From CAVZMI01 sp050011775 (GTDB lineage: Bacteria > Bacteroidota > Ignavibacteria > UBA10030 > CAVZMI01): a DNA stretch of 64,000 bases. The notes beneath the pieces were generated by a model, which worked only from the letters and a program-made list of their open reading frames with translations, did not search any database and was not told where the DNA came from. The position numbers and the translations under genes were made by a program. Of this stretch, positions 9,124 through 18,695 are shown in pieces. The stretch covers positions 372,001 through 436,000 of the forward strand of contig JBEKIL010000001.1 in NCBI GenBank assembly GCA_050011775.1. The letters run 5' to 3'. Numbering within the stretch: position 1 is the first letter of the stretch; every line of letters starts with the position of its first letter.

Positions 9124-9807
9124 TCAATTTTTTGTTTTAATTCTTTCCAGAGTCTTTGAATTCTTCAGTTCCCGCAGCGCATCGGATGCGATCCAGCGCG
9201 CTACAGGCGATCCGCTCTCCATGAGATTATTTGCTGTTGTCACGGCGCGGCGCTGGAGAGACATATTACGTTTCCCGATCTGACGGAGAGCCCAGTTTAC
9301 GGCTTTCTTGATAAAGTTACGCTCATCAGTGGCTTCAAGTTCAATCCTGGAAAGGAATGGATAGAAACGAGAATCCGGGGCTTTTTTATCGTGTACTGCA
9401 AGGACTGCCATCATGACAAATCCCGCTCTTTTCACAAATTCCTGTTTCCGTGTGCTCCACTCGATTGCTTTCTCATAGGCAATCGGAGTCTTGTCGAACA
9501 GATTGCTGCAGCACTGATCACAGACATCCCATGAATCGATTTCTTTCACCCATTTGTCCATTTGCCGTACCGTAACTTTTTGGGGCTCGTCAATTAATGC
9601 GGCAAGGATTCGCGCCTCATGAATTCCCGATGCCCAGAGCTCTCCGGCAATATTATGATTTTTTCCAAATTCTTTTGCCATCGTCCGTAATGTTTTCATC
9701 GAGATACCAAGCGTGTTTTTGCTGCTGATACCAAAGCGCGCCATGCCTTCAACATTTGCGGAATTGGACAATGAATGAAGTCTTTCAAGAATCTTTTGAG
9801 AGGTCAT
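9124..9807 (-). CDS. AlkD-like DNA alkylation repair protein
   Basis: Member of the HEAT-repeat DNA glycosylase superfamily that removes positively charged alkylated bases. Typical segments are GISSKNTLGISMKTLRTMAKEFGKNH, the WASGIHEARILAALIDEP helix pair and WVKEIDSWDVCDQCCSNLFDKTP, with helical repeats throughout its 227 residues. The family has many members of unproven activity, so enzymatic function is an inference. The start overlaps the stop of the SDR gene by 4 nt (ATGA). It is last in a three-gene GNAT-SDR-AlkD run. Confidence 0.85.
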   Translation of the reverse strand: MTSQKILERLHSLSNSANVEGMARFGISSKNTLGISMKTLRTMAKEFGKNHNIAGELWASGIHEARILAALIDEPQKVTVRQMDKWVKEIDSWDVCDQCCSNLFDKTPIAYEKAIEWSTRKQEFVKRAGFVMMAVLAVHDKKAPDSRFYPFLSRIELEATDERNFIKKAVNWALRQIGKRNMSLQRRAVTTANNLMESGSPVARWIASDALRELKNSKTLERIKTKN

Positions 9808-10628
9808 TCGAGAATATTCCGCTCCTTCTGGATTGTATAAACAATTTTTGAGACGAGCTTCCTCGGTAGAAGACGATGTGCCTGTGATGAGATTTTATTC
9901 GAGAGTCCCGGTATTATAATGGTTTTTCCTTTCATCAATCCTCGATAGCCGGCGGTGGCAACAGTCGTTGCATCCATTATAAGTTTGGTATCAATGATTC
10001 GTGATTGTCCGATCCGTGCGCGTTGTTGAAATTGTGTCCGTGTCGGTCCGGGACAAAGCACCGAAACCGTGATACCCGTCCCCTGTATTTCACGTGCCAA
10101 AGCCTCGGAAAAAAGAAGAACATAGGCTTTTGTAGCATAATATACAGCCATCAAAGGACCCGGTTGAAATGCTGCCGTAGATGCGACGTTAAGAATTTTT
10201 CCGGATTTCCGAGCGATCATGCCGGGAAGAACGAGCTTTGTTAGATGTGTAAGTGAGGTAATATTCACCTGAATCATTGCAAGTTCATCCTTGAGCGATG
10301 TCTTCGAGAAAGAACCGGAGAGGCCGAATCCGGCGTTGTTGACAAGAATATCGACGGTAAGCTCTTTTTGTTTGAGTTTTTTGTACAGAGTTACTGCTGC
10401 GGATGATACAGAAAGATCGCATGGAATCGAGTAGACACCTATGCCGTATTCCTGGCATAGCTCTGATGCAACCTGACTCAGCCGTTTCCCGTCACGTGCG
10501 ACAATGACCAGATCGTACCGGTCATGCGCAAAGAGTTTACACAATTCATACCCAATTCCCGTGGAAGCTCCGGTGACCAGGACGACGTTCCTATGTCGGG
10601 GAACACTAGATACAAGTCTCTTTTTCAT
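9804..10628 (-). CDS. Short-chain dehydrogenase/reductase (SDR)
   Basis: Classical SDR with the dinucleotide-binding motif GASTGIGYEL near residues 20-29, NNAG at the fourth strand, a catalytic serine in LNVASTAAF and the YYATKAY motif. It is probably NADP-dependent, since a basic residue follows the second strand (VARDGKRL). The C-terminus (SSQAHRLLPRKLVSKIVYTIQKE) resembles the DltE/YqjQ-like SDR group of unknown substrate. The 274-residue length is normal. It is coupled by 4-nt overlaps to the GNAT gene upstream and the AlkD-like gene downstream. Confidence 0.9.
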   Translation of the reverse strand: MKKRLVSSVPRHRNVVLVTGASTGIGYELCKLFAHDRYDLVIVARDGKRLSQVASELCQEYGIGVYSIPCDLSVSSAAVTLYKKLKQKELTVDILVNNAGFGLSGSFSKTSLKDELAMIQVNITSLTHLTKLVLPGMIARKSGKILNVASTAAFQPGPLMAVYYATKAYVLLFSEALAREIQGTGITVSVLCPGPTRTQFQQRARIGQSRIIDTKLIMDATTVATAGYRGLMKGKTIIIPGLSNKISSQAHRLLPRKLVSKIVYTIQKERNILE

Positions 10629-11089
10629 GACTGGAGAATGAAATCAATTTCGAACATCTCGTAATGGGCACGTTTCATGCCAAGATGCTCGTATGTTTGT
10701 TGAGCACGTGTATTATTTCGGTCGGCGTAAAGGCGGAGTCCGCATACGTCGGACCGTTTGCGGGCCAATGACTCGACGTAATGGAACAGCGATGTGAATA
10801 CTCCCAGCATGCGCTGGTCCTTTCGTACGTAGACGCTTTGGATCCACCAGAAATTCCCGTTTCTCCAGTCGCTCCATTCGTAGGTGATCATAAGTTGGCC
10901 GACGATAGTGCCGTCGATCTCTGCAAGGTAGTATATCCCTTTTTTCGGATCGCTCAGGAGAGTTTGCACTCCCCGTAACAGACGTTGTCGATCGAGGGAT
11001 TTCCCCTCGGTTTCCTTCGCTATCAGCGAATTAAATTCGACAATGACGGGCGCGTCGTTGTATTCTGCTTCCCTAATTTGAATGCTCAT
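10625..11089 (-). CDS. GNAT-family N-acetyltransferase
   Basis: Small acetyltransferase of the GNAT fold, 154 residues. The N-terminal IQIREAEYNDAPVIVEF, the central beta strands ending in WWIQSVYVRKDQRMLGVFTSLF (the acetyl-CoA pyrophosphate-binding region, R-x-x-x-x-G-V) and the C-terminal LRLYADRNNTRAQQTYEHLGM are diagnostic. The substrate is unknown. Its stop overlaps the next gene by 4 nt, so the SDR and AlkD-like proteins are probably co-translated with it. A TATA-rich stretch just before the ATG could hold the promoter. Confidence 0.9.
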   Translation of the reverse strand: MSIQIREAEYNDAPVIVEFNSLIAKETEGKSLDRQRLLRGVQTLLSDPKKGIYYLAEIDGTIVGQLMITYEWSDWRNGNFWWIQSVYVRKDQRMLGVFTSLFHYVESLARKRSDVCGLRLYADRNNTRAQQTYEHLGMKRAHYEMFEIDFILQS

Positions 11090-11116
11090 AGTATATATTG
11101 CGATTGTAAAAATTTC

Positions 11117-12223
11117 TTATCGATATCCGGCCTTCATCAGTTCAGAAACCGATGTAATTGGATGAGGTGGATGGAGATACTCATCCAGGAATTTGTAAAT
11201 CTTCACCCTGATCTGTTTCGCCAATTTCGTATCGATGCGGTCGAAGCTGTGTCCACCCGGGGCATCCTTGAATATTTCGTACTCGAATTTTTTCCCTTCG
11301 GCTTTTAGTGCATGGATGAGGTTCTCGACTTCGAGTGAATACACATCATCATCGTTGGTGTTCGTATGGATTAAAAGTGGCGTCTTCAATTTCTGGACAT
11401 TCCATACCGGAGAACGCTTTTTGTATTCTTCCACATCTTCGTTTACCGTTTTACCAATGTGGTAATCGGCCGAAAACTCCTTTGCATAATCATCACCCTG
11501 ATATCCGAGTCGTGTAATTAAATCGCTTACAGGAACTCCGGCAAATGCGACCGCGTAGTCCTTCGGGTACTCGAAGATATTCATGAGAGCAATCAAACCA
11601 CCGTGGCTCCAACCGACAATGCCGATGCGGTCTTCATCGATGAAATCGTAGTTTTCGATCATGTAATCACGACAGGTATGAACATCTTCGATTTCGAGTC
11701 CGCCGTAATCGATCTGCTCGTAAAACTTTTTTCCGTAGCCCGTGCTGCCGCGGTAATCAGGGGCGATCACGACATATCCCTGGGCAATCATTTCGCGGAC
11801 AATGTGGGTGTGGTAAGTTGTAAAATCGGCATGAACACCGCCGTGTGGAAGGATAATCAGAGGATACTTTTTATTCCTGTCGATTTTTTGCGGAATGAAA
11901 ATATAGGACCAGAATTTCACCGGATTTCTGGCTCCCATGGCCGTCGGATTTTTTATTTTTGCGGGGGGCGGACCGACGTGAAAGACTTTGTCGATGAGAG
12001 CCACATCCCCCACTTTGTTATACCACTGGATGTCGTCAAGGGCTTTCTCGAGCTGGTCGAGACGATAATTAAGATCCTCGAACTTCTTTTCGATGATGAT
12101 CTCGTTATCCTGTTTATTGTTGCTCTGTTTTTCCTGTGCAGCTACCGGGAGAACGGCGATGACAGAGTACAATATTCCAATCAGGAGAAATCGAGTACAG
12201 AGATATCTTGTAATATCTTTCAT
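11117..12223 (-). CDS. Secreted alpha/beta hydrolase, S9 (prolyl oligopeptidase-like) family
   Basis: Predicted exported serine hydrolase. A signal peptide (MKDITRYLCTRFLLIGILYS...VAAQ) begins at the ATG at 12223, which has AGAGGTG just upstream; a longer open frame to 12397 lies inside the neighbouring gene and is rejected. After a coiled Asn/Gln/Glu-rich linker, the hydrolase fold shows PLIILPHGGVH, DYRGSTGYG and the nucleophile elbow GWSHGG, with a late Asp and a His in PGGHSFD completing the triad. This looks like an S9 catalytic domain without the beta-propeller. It follows dedA after 4 nt and is probably co-transcribed. Confidence 0.87.
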   Translation of the reverse strand: MKDITRYLCTRFLLIGILYSVIAVLPVAAQEKQSNNKQDNEIIIEKKFEDLNYRLDQLEKALDDIQWYNKVGDVALIDKVFHVGPPPAKIKNPTAMGARNPVKFWSYIFIPQKIDRNKKYPLIILPHGGVHADFTTYHTHIVREMIAQGYVVIAPDYRGSTGYGKKFYEQIDYGGLEIEDVHTCRDYMIENYDFIDEDRIGIVGWSHGGLIALMNIFEYPKDYAVAFAGVPVSDLITRLGYQGDDYAKEFSADYHIGKTVNEDVEEYKKRSPVWNVQKLKTPLLIHTNTNDDDVYSLEVENLIHALKAEGKKFEYEIFKDAPGGHSFDRIDTKLAKQIRVKIYKFLDEYLHPPHPITSVSELMKAGYR

Positions 12224-12227
12224 CGGA

Positions 12228-12875
12228 TCACCTCTTTTTTCTTTGCAGATAATGCCTGAGGAATTCAATGACAGCCGGAATGCCGGGGATAATAAGCATG
12301 GCCAGAATGACCAGGGAAAAATTATTCTTGACGATGGGAATATTACCGAAGTAATACCCTCCCAAAAGAAAAATGATAACCCATCCGGCTCCGCCAACTA
12401 CATTATACAAAATAAACCGACTGTATATCATGCTTCCAATACCCGCGACAAAAGGAGCGAACGTTCGGATAATGGGAAGAAAACGCGCGATTACAATTGT
12501 CTTGCCTCCATGCCTCTCGTAGAAACTGTGAGTGCGGTAAAGATATTCCTTATTCCAAAAGCGTGAGTGTTCTTCATGAAATACCTTTGGTCCCACATAA
12601 TGACCGATCCAGTAATTTGCCGTGTCGCCGGCAACGGCTGCAGTCGCGAGCAGAATTATGAGCAATCCCAAATCGATTGCCCCTAACGCGGAAAGTGCAC
12701 CTGCTGCAAACAATAAAGAGTCGCCGGGTAGAAATGGTGTCACGACAAATCCTGTTTCACAGAAAATAACGACAAAAAGAATCGCGTAAGTCCATGTTCC
12801 GTATTGCGTTACAATTTCATAAAGGTGTCTATCGAGATGGATGACAAAGTTGAGCGCTTCGTTAAGATATTCCAT
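12228..12875 (-). CDS. DedA-family inner-membrane protein
   Basis: DedA/VTT-domain membrane protein of 215 residues. Family motifs are present: FCETGFVVTPFLPGDSLLF (the E-x-G-x-x-x-P-x-x-P-G-D-S pattern) and YERHGGKTIVIARFLPIIRTFAPFVAGIG, the conserved arginine-containing amphipathic stretch. Known DedA proteins affect membrane homeostasis, and some act as lipid (undecaprenyl phosphate or phosphatidylethanolamine) flippases. The gene lies 4 nt before the S9-type hydrolase and 71 nt after the glycosyltransferase gene. Confidence 0.93.
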   Translation of the reverse strand: MEYLNEALNFVIHLDRHLYEIVTQYGTWTYAILFVVIFCETGFVVTPFLPGDSLLFAAGALSALGAIDLGLLIILLATAAVAGDTANYWIGHYVGPKVFHEEHSRFWNKEYLYRTHSFYERHGGKTIVIARFLPIIRTFAPFVAGIGSMIYSRFILYNVVGGAGWVIIFLLGGYYFGNIPIVKNNFSLVILAMLIIPGIPAVIEFLRHYLQRKKR

Positions 12876-12946
12876 GGGATATATGCTGATTGAATGTTAT
12901 TATTTGGACTATTGATTATTTAAGGTAAGGATTCATTCATCTCGTA

Positions 12947-14281
12947 TCAAGATATTTGTTGAGTATAATTTCGCTCTTTTTTGAAATGATAATATTCCCG
13001 GATCATCACGGCCGCCAGTATTCCGTATTCTATAAAAAGTAATATCCCCGATTCCTGCCAAACGCCGATCAACCTGTAATTGATAATGACTATGTTTGCG
13101 AGCGAGACGACAGCAACGAATACAATCGTGCTCCATCGGAATTGTAACGGCAGTAAAACCGCAAGCCAGGTAAGATACCAAGGGTGTACCGTAGGAGCGA
13201 AAATGAAGAAACCGAAAACTGTAAGCCGGAGTGAATCGAGAAATTGAAGATTCCGAAAGTAAAGAAATCCGACCCATAGAAGAAACAATGCCGTACAGAT
13301 ATAATGCACCGGGGTATTGTCCTGTACTATAGGGTATAATAAATGGAAAATTGAACCATTGAATTCCCATCGTGAGGAAAAAACACTGAGCGCCTCGAAC
13401 GGAGCAGCCTGCCCAATCGTATAGGGAAAATAGAATATTCCCAGGATTCCAAGCGGCACGACGACAGTCAGCAGTCGTTTCCATCCACGCAGTTCTTTGA
13501 ATGCAAAGGGAATGAGAATGAGCGGAACGAGTTTTATCGCCGATGCAATCCCGATGGATATGAGCGCCAGAAGGTTTTTCTGACGAATCCAAAGAAGAAT
13601 AAAAAGCAGTACAAAGGGCAAGCCAAGAGCATCCAGGTGGCCGTCAATCATGAACTGCATGATCGGAAGAGGACAGAAAGCATACAATGCGCTCCATCCT
13701 GCAGGGAGCTTTAACTGCCGGAGAAGTGAACGTAACAAAAAAAGAGTCGCGATTTCAGCAATTAACAGCGGGATTTTAAATCCCAGAATGCTTTCCCCAA
13801 AGATTTTGTATGTAATCCAAAATATCCATTCGGCAACCGGTGGATAGATAGTTTTCATCGTGGGAAAATTTACCAGTCCGGGAAGCATCTCGGAATGCAA
13901 ATGCCGCAATGCCTCATCTGATGGCACGTATAGATACGGATTGATCCCATATGACTGCACCTTCCCGTCCCAGATATATCGGTAGATATCATCCGATGCT
14001 GTCGGCTCAAGGAATAGTACCGAGGTGCGCATTATAATTCCAATGAGAATTATCAACCATACAGATGAATCGGTAAACAACATCCTGTTTCGATAGATTA
14101 TGATACACACGCCAAGATAGATGACACTGTTCAGAATCGAAATAGCGACAAATCTTTGGATTGGAGCAAGAACGGGAATATATAGAGAACAGTAGAGTAG
14201 CTGCGAGATGACCAACAGGACAATAAAATTAATTGCCGGTGTATTTTCTTTATCACTATGAGGTGATAGGATATCATTCAT
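12947..14281 (-). CDS. Polytopic membrane glycosyltransferase (GT-C fold, GT87/mannosyltransferase-like)
   Basis: 444-residue integral membrane protein with about eleven hydrophobic segments. The first extracytoplasmic loop contains TASDDIYRYIWDGKVQSYGINPY; its acidic DD pair fits the catalytic loop of GT-C enzymes that use polyprenyl-phosphate sugars. GHLDALGLPFVLLF and AIKLVPLILIPF are also typical of DUF2029/GT87 proteins. Sugar and acceptor are unknown. It lies 17 nt downstream of a hydrolase gene and 71 nt before dedA on the same strand. Confidence 0.78.
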   Translation of the reverse strand: MNDILSPHSDKENTPAINFIVLLVISQLLYCSLYIPVLAPIQRFVAISILNSVIYLGVCIIIYRNRMLFTDSSVWLIILIGIIMRTSVLFLEPTASDDIYRYIWDGKVQSYGINPYLYVPSDEALRHLHSEMLPGLVNFPTMKTIYPPVAEWIFWITYKIFGESILGFKIPLLIAEIATLFLLRSLLRQLKLPAGWSALYAFCPLPIMQFMIDGHLDALGLPFVLLFILLWIRQKNLLALISIGIASAIKLVPLILIPFAFKELRGWKRLLTVVVPLGILGIFYFPYTIGQAAPFEALSVFSSRWEFNGSIFHLLYPIVQDNTPVHYICTALFLLWVGFLYFRNLQFLDSLRLTVFGFFIFAPTVHPWYLTWLAVLLPLQFRWSTIVFVAVVSLANIVIINYRLIGVWQESGILLFIEYGILAAVMIREYYHFKKERNYTQQIS

Positions 14282-14298
14282 AAGAATTATTTCTTGGA

Positions 14299-15495
14299 TC
14301 AGCGATTCTGCACTACATCCGGCTTAGCAACTCGAATGACTGTAAAACCGGCAGGAAGGTTATTCTCCTGCGGCGTATTCTGCAGGTATTTGAGATCTTT
14401 CTTTTCTTCTTTAATATGTGCATTAAGAAAATGGAGCGTATACCGGCACATTGTCTCGTATCCAAGTTTTGCATTCAGCTCGATGGACTTCCAGAATCCG
14501 GGAATCATCCCGGCAATCATGCCTATCGAAGTAAAATTTATATGCTCAATCCCTTTGATGCCAATGATAGTCCGGTGAGAAGAGTGCAGGGAATCGATAA
14601 TGCTGAGGTCGTTCCTTTTATTTTCCATGACATTAATATGCAGAAAAGGGATGCGGACATTTTCCGGATGGTAAAAAAGAGATTCTTTCACCAGAGCAAT
14701 CCTGTCTTTGAAACCAATGGAACCATCAAGGCTTACCATAGCGTCGAGATCGATATTGCGCATTGCGAGTATTAGTGCAGCGCAGCTACCGAAACTGAAT
14801 CCCACGACTCCGATTCTGTGTATATCGACATATGGATATTCATGCATCAGCGTGATGGTACATTCGAGATCCCGTACCTGCGTTTCAATACCCAGGGTTG
14901 TGAGATCCATTTCGCGGGACATCCATCCCATGGACGGCAAACTTGCAACAACATACCCATGACTCGCAAGGTATTCGCAAATGATAGTATGTATCGCCGG
15001 TGAATCGCCTATTCCCGGAGCGAAGAGAATGAGTGGAAAAGGACCTTTCTCTTGCTGGCCGTTTTTCACGACGGCCGTACGCATCTTCATTAATTCATCC
15101 AGTTTTTCTTTTGGTACTTCACGATCAATGAAGTATTTATAAAATTCATCCTTGCCTGCTTTTTTGGCTTCGTCATTCAAGGCATGATATTTTCCAATTG
15201 TTCCGATCCATCCAATATATTCTTCGTATTCCATCTGTTCAGTGCTATCTGTTTTGAGTGCCGGATACCAGATGTTGACCTGCAGTGGACGGGGATGATC
15301 ATCGAGATTGACTTTATTCGGCTGATCGATTCGTACGCCGAATGTCCGCGAGTGATCAACTCTTTGTATAACTTTGTAACCAATCGCATACGGTCCCGGA
15401 TCCAATCCCCCCCATTGTTGATAAGGTTGACTGTATGATAGGTCGAAAAAGAATATGAATATGAAAAGTTTTAATATAAAATTGTTGTTTTTCAT
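14299..15495 (-). CDS. Exported alpha/beta hydrolase, PAF-acetylhydrolase/dienelactone hydrolase-like
   Basis: 398-residue protein with an N-terminal signal peptide (NNFILKLFIFIFFFDLSYSQ). The hydrolase core shows FPLILFAPGIGDSPAIH, GYVVASLPSMGW, the nucleophile elbow GFSFGSC and an aspartate in MVSLDGSIGF; a histidine in GIEHINF could complete the triad. The overall layout is like the platelet-activating factor acetylhydrolase superfamily, but the substrate is unknown. It sits between a transglutaminase-like gene (10 nt upstream) and the glycosyltransferase gene, suggesting co-transcription. Confidence 0.82.
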   Translation of the reverse strand: MKNNNFILKLFIFIFFFDLSYSQPYQQWGGLDPGPYAIGYKVIQRVDHSRTFGVRIDQPNKVNLDDHPRPLQVNIWYPALKTDSTEQMEYEEYIGWIGTIGKYHALNDEAKKAGKDEFYKYFIDREVPKEKLDELMKMRTAVVKNGQQEKGPFPLILFAPGIGDSPAIHTIICEYLASHGYVVASLPSMGWMSREMDLTTLGIETQVRDLECTITLMHEYPYVDIHRIGVVGFSFGSCAALILAMRNIDLDAMVSLDGSIGFKDRIALVKESLFYHPENVRIPFLHINVMENKRNDLSIIDSLHSSHRTIIGIKGIEHINFTSIGMIAGMIPGFWKSIELNAKLGYETMCRYTLHFLNAHIKEEKKDLKYLQNTPQENNLPAGFTVIRVAKPDVVQNR

Positions 15496-15505
15496 CGTTG
15501 TAAAA

Positions 15506-16156
15506 CTATAATTTTTTCCTCGGAAAGTATATCCCTGCCCTGTCAGCGCCCACGAGGCCGGTTTTATATGTCCGTGAATCCACCGGCAGAAGTGAACGGA
15601 TCATCGCCGGTGTCATTAACTTATGAACCCTCATGGTATTCAACCGATCGACGATGCTATCAAGAGGCGCATCCCCAAACATCCATTGGTACTTGTCAAA
15701 TGATGTGAGATCGACCGGATCTGTATATTGCCGTAATGATTTTTCGCGATCCATGTTATAAAAAGACTCGAAATACGACATCACAAGCTCGCGGATATCG
15801 CGATATATCGGTTCTCGAAAACGAAGGCCGGTAAAATTCGACTTTGCTAGCGCACCGATGCGGCTGTGACGGCGGAAAATTGCTATCACATGATCATCAT
15901 CGCGTACTGACTGCATATCCACTATAACCGGCGGATAACCGATCATCCGTAATGCAGCAGCGGCAAACAATGCGCCGTCATAACAATGTGCCCGTCGATC
16001 ACGAATAACACTTCGAGGAGAACGATATCGCGATTCGGTGCTGTAGGGGATTGTGTCAAGAAATTCCTGTATAGCAATGGGACTTTTCAATTTACGGAAA
16101 AAAGCCAGCTCCTTTTTCGTCCATTCTCCGTTGAATGTGCGCATATTTCTTCGCAT
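15506..16156 (-). CDS. Transglutaminase-like cysteine protein of unknown function
   Basis: 216-residue cytoplasmic protein. The central segment RAHCYDGALFAAAALRMIGYPP followed 10-20 residues later by DDDHVIAIFR fits the Cys and His of the transglutaminase/papain-like fold: a Cys at the start of a helix, then a His on a strand. No signal peptide is seen. Function is not known; such proteins can be peptidases or inactive relatives. It is first in the minus-strand run leading to the hydrolase and glycosyltransferase, and is divergent from the outer-membrane protein gene at 16333. Confidence 0.65.
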   Translation of the reverse strand: MRRNMRTFNGEWTKKELAFFRKLKSPIAIQEFLDTIPYSTESRYRSPRSVIRDRRAHCYDGALFAAAALRMIGYPPVIVDMQSVRDDDHVIAIFRRHSRIGALAKSNFTGLRFREPIYRDIRELVMSYFESFYNMDREKSLRQYTDPVDLTSFDKYQWMFGDAPLDSIVDRLNTMRVHKLMTPAMIRSLLPVDSRTYKTGLVGADRAGIYFPRKKL

Positions 16157-16332
16157 TCGATTCTTTCTTCATTAATGGCCGGGAAAAATCTGAGTATAAA
16201 AATAGATGAAAATTAATGAGGAATCAACCCTTTTAACATTTGCTTTTATTTTTTGGTTTTAGTATTGTCAATGCAGGCGGCTCTGGATCGATAAAATGCA
16301 AGTGGATCTTTAACCTAATAAAGGAGATTACT

Positions 16333-17154
16333 ATGAGTACTCAAGCGTCCACCCACATACTTTGGGCATATCTATCGATTGCATTACTCTGCTTCGTCTA
16401 TTTTGCTCCTGCGCAAAATGTTTCTTCCTCGGATACGACGCAGAATTTGGAGCCAATCCCGGCGGTGAAACGTGTTTCGCTTAGCGTGCGCACAGGCTAT
16501 GCGATCTTCAGCACAAGCGATACATATGAATACCTTGATGCCCTCAAGAATTTCCCTCGTCCGATAACAACGGGGATAGTCCGAAACTCGGAATCCAGCA
16601 GCCACCTTCCACTGTGTATTGAGTTAGATGTTAGCATTTCTAGAAGTTTCTCAATCTGGGGAGAGGTGCTTTTTGGTCTAAGCTCGGAACGCGCAGTTAT
16701 TGATGAGCAATGGAAGTCAGGTTCAACGGATCTTTTCTTTGGCGGGAAGCTCTACGGCAATTTCAAGAGCGGATTTGTGTATGGCCGTGCGGGTTTAGGT
16801 ATGGTGTTCAATACTCTGGAGATAGAGGAACCGGGCTTCACAGGCCCTATCGCTTCCGCTGAGCCTTCGACTGAGGAGTTCAAGGGAAGCGGGCTTGGTT
16901 TCGTTGTTGGTGGTGGAGGAGGCTTGTTCATTACATCGTTTATCTCTCTGAATTGTGATATCAGCTACCGGAATGCCCGCGTGGAAGAATTGAAGGACGA
17001 CAATGATCGTATTCCGCAGTGGAAGGAAACCGTGACACAGAACTCACACAGCATAGAAATAAGATTTTCGGATAGTAAGGAGGCTGGATTCAAGACAGTC
17101 CCTGTCGACTTCAGCGGCTTTCAAATCACAATTGGCGCGGCGATTCATTTTTGA
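16333..17154 (+). CDS. Outer-membrane beta-barrel protein (OmpA-like barrel, unknown function)
   Basis: 273-residue exported protein. The ATG at 16333 is preceded by AAGGAG and starts a signal peptide ending near AYLSIALLCFVYFAPAQ; the longer open frame to 16240 lacks these. The mature part alternates hydrophobic and polar residues, has glycine-rich strands (LGFVVGGGGGLFITSFISLNC) and ends in a strand with terminal Phe (ITIGAAIHF), the usual outer-membrane barrel signature. No specific function is recognised. It is divergent from the transglutaminase-like gene. Confidence 0.8.
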   Translation: MSTQASTHILWAYLSIALLCFVYFAPAQNVSSSDTTQNLEPIPAVKRVSLSVRTGYAIFSTSDTYEYLDALKNFPRPITTGIVRNSESSSHLPLCIELDVSISRSFSIWGEVLFGLSSERAVIDEQWKSGSTDLFFGGKLYGNFKSGFVYGRAGLGMVFNTLEIEEPGFTGPIASAEPSTEEFKGSGLGFVVGGGGGLFITSFISLNCDISYRNARVEELKDDNDRIPQWKETVTQNSHSIEIRFSDSKEAGFKTVPVDFSGFQITIGAAIHF

Positions 17155-17199
17155 GAGCACTATAACGTTTAGGCGAATAATCAATATTCTTTTAATATT

Positions 17200-17346
17200 A
17201 TGTCAAAATTAATTATATCACCTTCTATAATCAAAGCCGCCGGAAATAAGCCGAAGATCATCGAAGAATATTTCGGGCGGGTGAACTCAAATACGGATCA
17301 GCTCAGTATTGCCCGGATGAAAAGTCCGGAGGGGTGGGTAAAATAG
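17200..17346 (+). pseudogene. Truncated 5' copy of the downstream cupin gene
   Basis: This 48-codon frame reads the first 44 or so residues of the complete cupin protein at 18696 (shared IIKAAGNKPKIIEEYFGRVN and LSIARMKSP) and then diverges to a stop at 17344. Over the shared 130 bases I count about six differences, mostly third-position. Sequence upstream of the two ATGs is unrelated, so the duplicated block begins at about the start codon. The cupin barrel itself is missing, so the product is unlikely to work. The flavoprotein gene lies between the two copies. Confidence 0.88.
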
Positions 17347-17435
17347 AAGACCGCGTAAAAGGGTTCCGTTTGCCGGCAAGTCTTACGGCTGCGGTAACCC
17401 TTTGCCTTTCCAGCGGTTTCTCATTATCTTTTTTC

Positions 17436-18599
17436 ATGATTGATGGGATTATCATTGGTGCCGGCGCTGCCGGTTTGATGTGTGCCCGTGAAGCCGGCGA
17501 ACGCGGACGATCGGTCCTCGTTCTCGAAGGCAATACTTCGATTGGAGAAAAAATCCGCATCTCGGGGGGCGGCCGGTGTAATTTTACCAACCTGCATACA
17601 TCCCCGGAAAATTTTCTTTCATCAAATCCTCGTTTCTGTACATCTGCACTGGCCCGCTACGCACCGGATGATTTCATCAAGCTTATCAGGCAGTACAGGA
17701 TTTCATACCACGAGAAAGTACACGGACAGCTTTTTTGCGACGGCAATGCGAAACAGATCATCGAAATGCTTCATCATGAATGTACGACCCGCGGAGTAGA
17801 GATCAAGACCGGCTGCCGTATACATGAGATTGAGAAGAACGATCATTTTTGTGTGACAACAAGCCAGGGGGAGTATGGATCGAAAAAACTCGTTATCGCA
17901 ACAGGCGGACTTTCAATTCCATCGCTTGGTGCCACGGATTTCGGATATCGTGCCGCGAAGAAATTCAGCATGAATATAATAGCGCCAAGGCCGGGCCTTG
18001 TCCCCCTTCTTCTTGATGATTCAGAACGCGGGTTGTGCAGGGCACTCACAGGAGTATCAATCGAGGTAAAAGTCACATGCGGTCATGCTGTGTTTGTAGA
18101 TGATCTTTTATTCACACATCTTGGAATAAGCGGTCCGGCAATACTCCAGATATCCTCGTACTGGGATCCCGGCAAAGAGATCATCATCGATTTCCTTCCA
18201 GACATTAATATTGAAAAAGAATTTGAACTCTACCGGCAGAGCAGGAAAGAGATCAAGACGGTACTTAATTCATTTCTGCCTAAGAGGTTTGTTGAAGCAT
18301 GGTGTGTAAAGAATTCTATCCCGCAGATGATTCAACAGGCTTCGAAAGTTGAATTACATAAAATTTCACAACAACTTCATCAATGGACTCTCCATCCTGT
18401 CGGCACGGAGGGATTCTCAAAAGCTGAAGTGACTGTCGGTGGTGTCGACACCGAAGAGCTTTCATCGAAAACGATGGAATCGAAAAAAATATCGGGACTG
18501 TACTGTATTGGTGAAGTGGTTGATGTCACCGGACATCTCGGCGGTTTCAATTTTCAGTGGGCATGGGCATCAGGGGCGGCTGCGGGGAGATCGTTATGA
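17436..18599 (+). CDS. HI0933/YhiN (BaiN-like) family FAD-dependent oxidoreductase
   Basis: 387-residue flavoprotein. The N-terminal IDGIIIGAGAAGLMCAREAG is the Rossmann GxGxxG motif, followed by the family hallmark EKIRISGGGRCNFTN and a C-terminal IGEVVDVTGHLGGFNFQWAWASG. I use the ATG at 17436 because the FAD motif should begin a few residues from the start; an in-frame GTG at 17334 would add an unrelated leader. The physiological substrate of most family members is unknown. It lies between a broken and an intact cupin gene, an unusual arrangement. Confidence 0.92.
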   Translation: MIDGIIIGAGAAGLMCAREAGERGRSVLVLEGNTSIGEKIRISGGGRCNFTNLHTSPENFLSSNPRFCTSALARYAPDDFIKLIRQYRISYHEKVHGQLFCDGNAKQIIEMLHHECTTRGVEIKTGCRIHEIEKNDHFCVTTSQGEYGSKKLVIATGGLSIPSLGATDFGYRAAKKFSMNIIAPRPGLVPLLLDDSERGLCRALTGVSIEVKVTCGHAVFVDDLLFTHLGISGPAILQISSYWDPGKEIIIDFLPDINIEKEFELYRQSRKEIKTVLNSFLPKRFVEAWCVKNSIPQMIQQASKVELHKISQQLHQWTLHPVGTEGFSKAEVTVGGVDTEELSSKTMESKKISGLYCIGEVVDVTGHLGGFNFQWAWASGAAAGRSL

Positions 18600-18695
18600 G
18601 ATTATTGATTTATGCTTGATTATGTAAAATTTGAAATTACAATTAAGACCACGGACTTTAATCCGTGGGAAATTAAACTTAAATAAAAAATTACC

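Noticed and set aside
17200..17346. Considered a functional small cupin
   Set aside because: Stops before the cupin barrel; only the leader segment is present.
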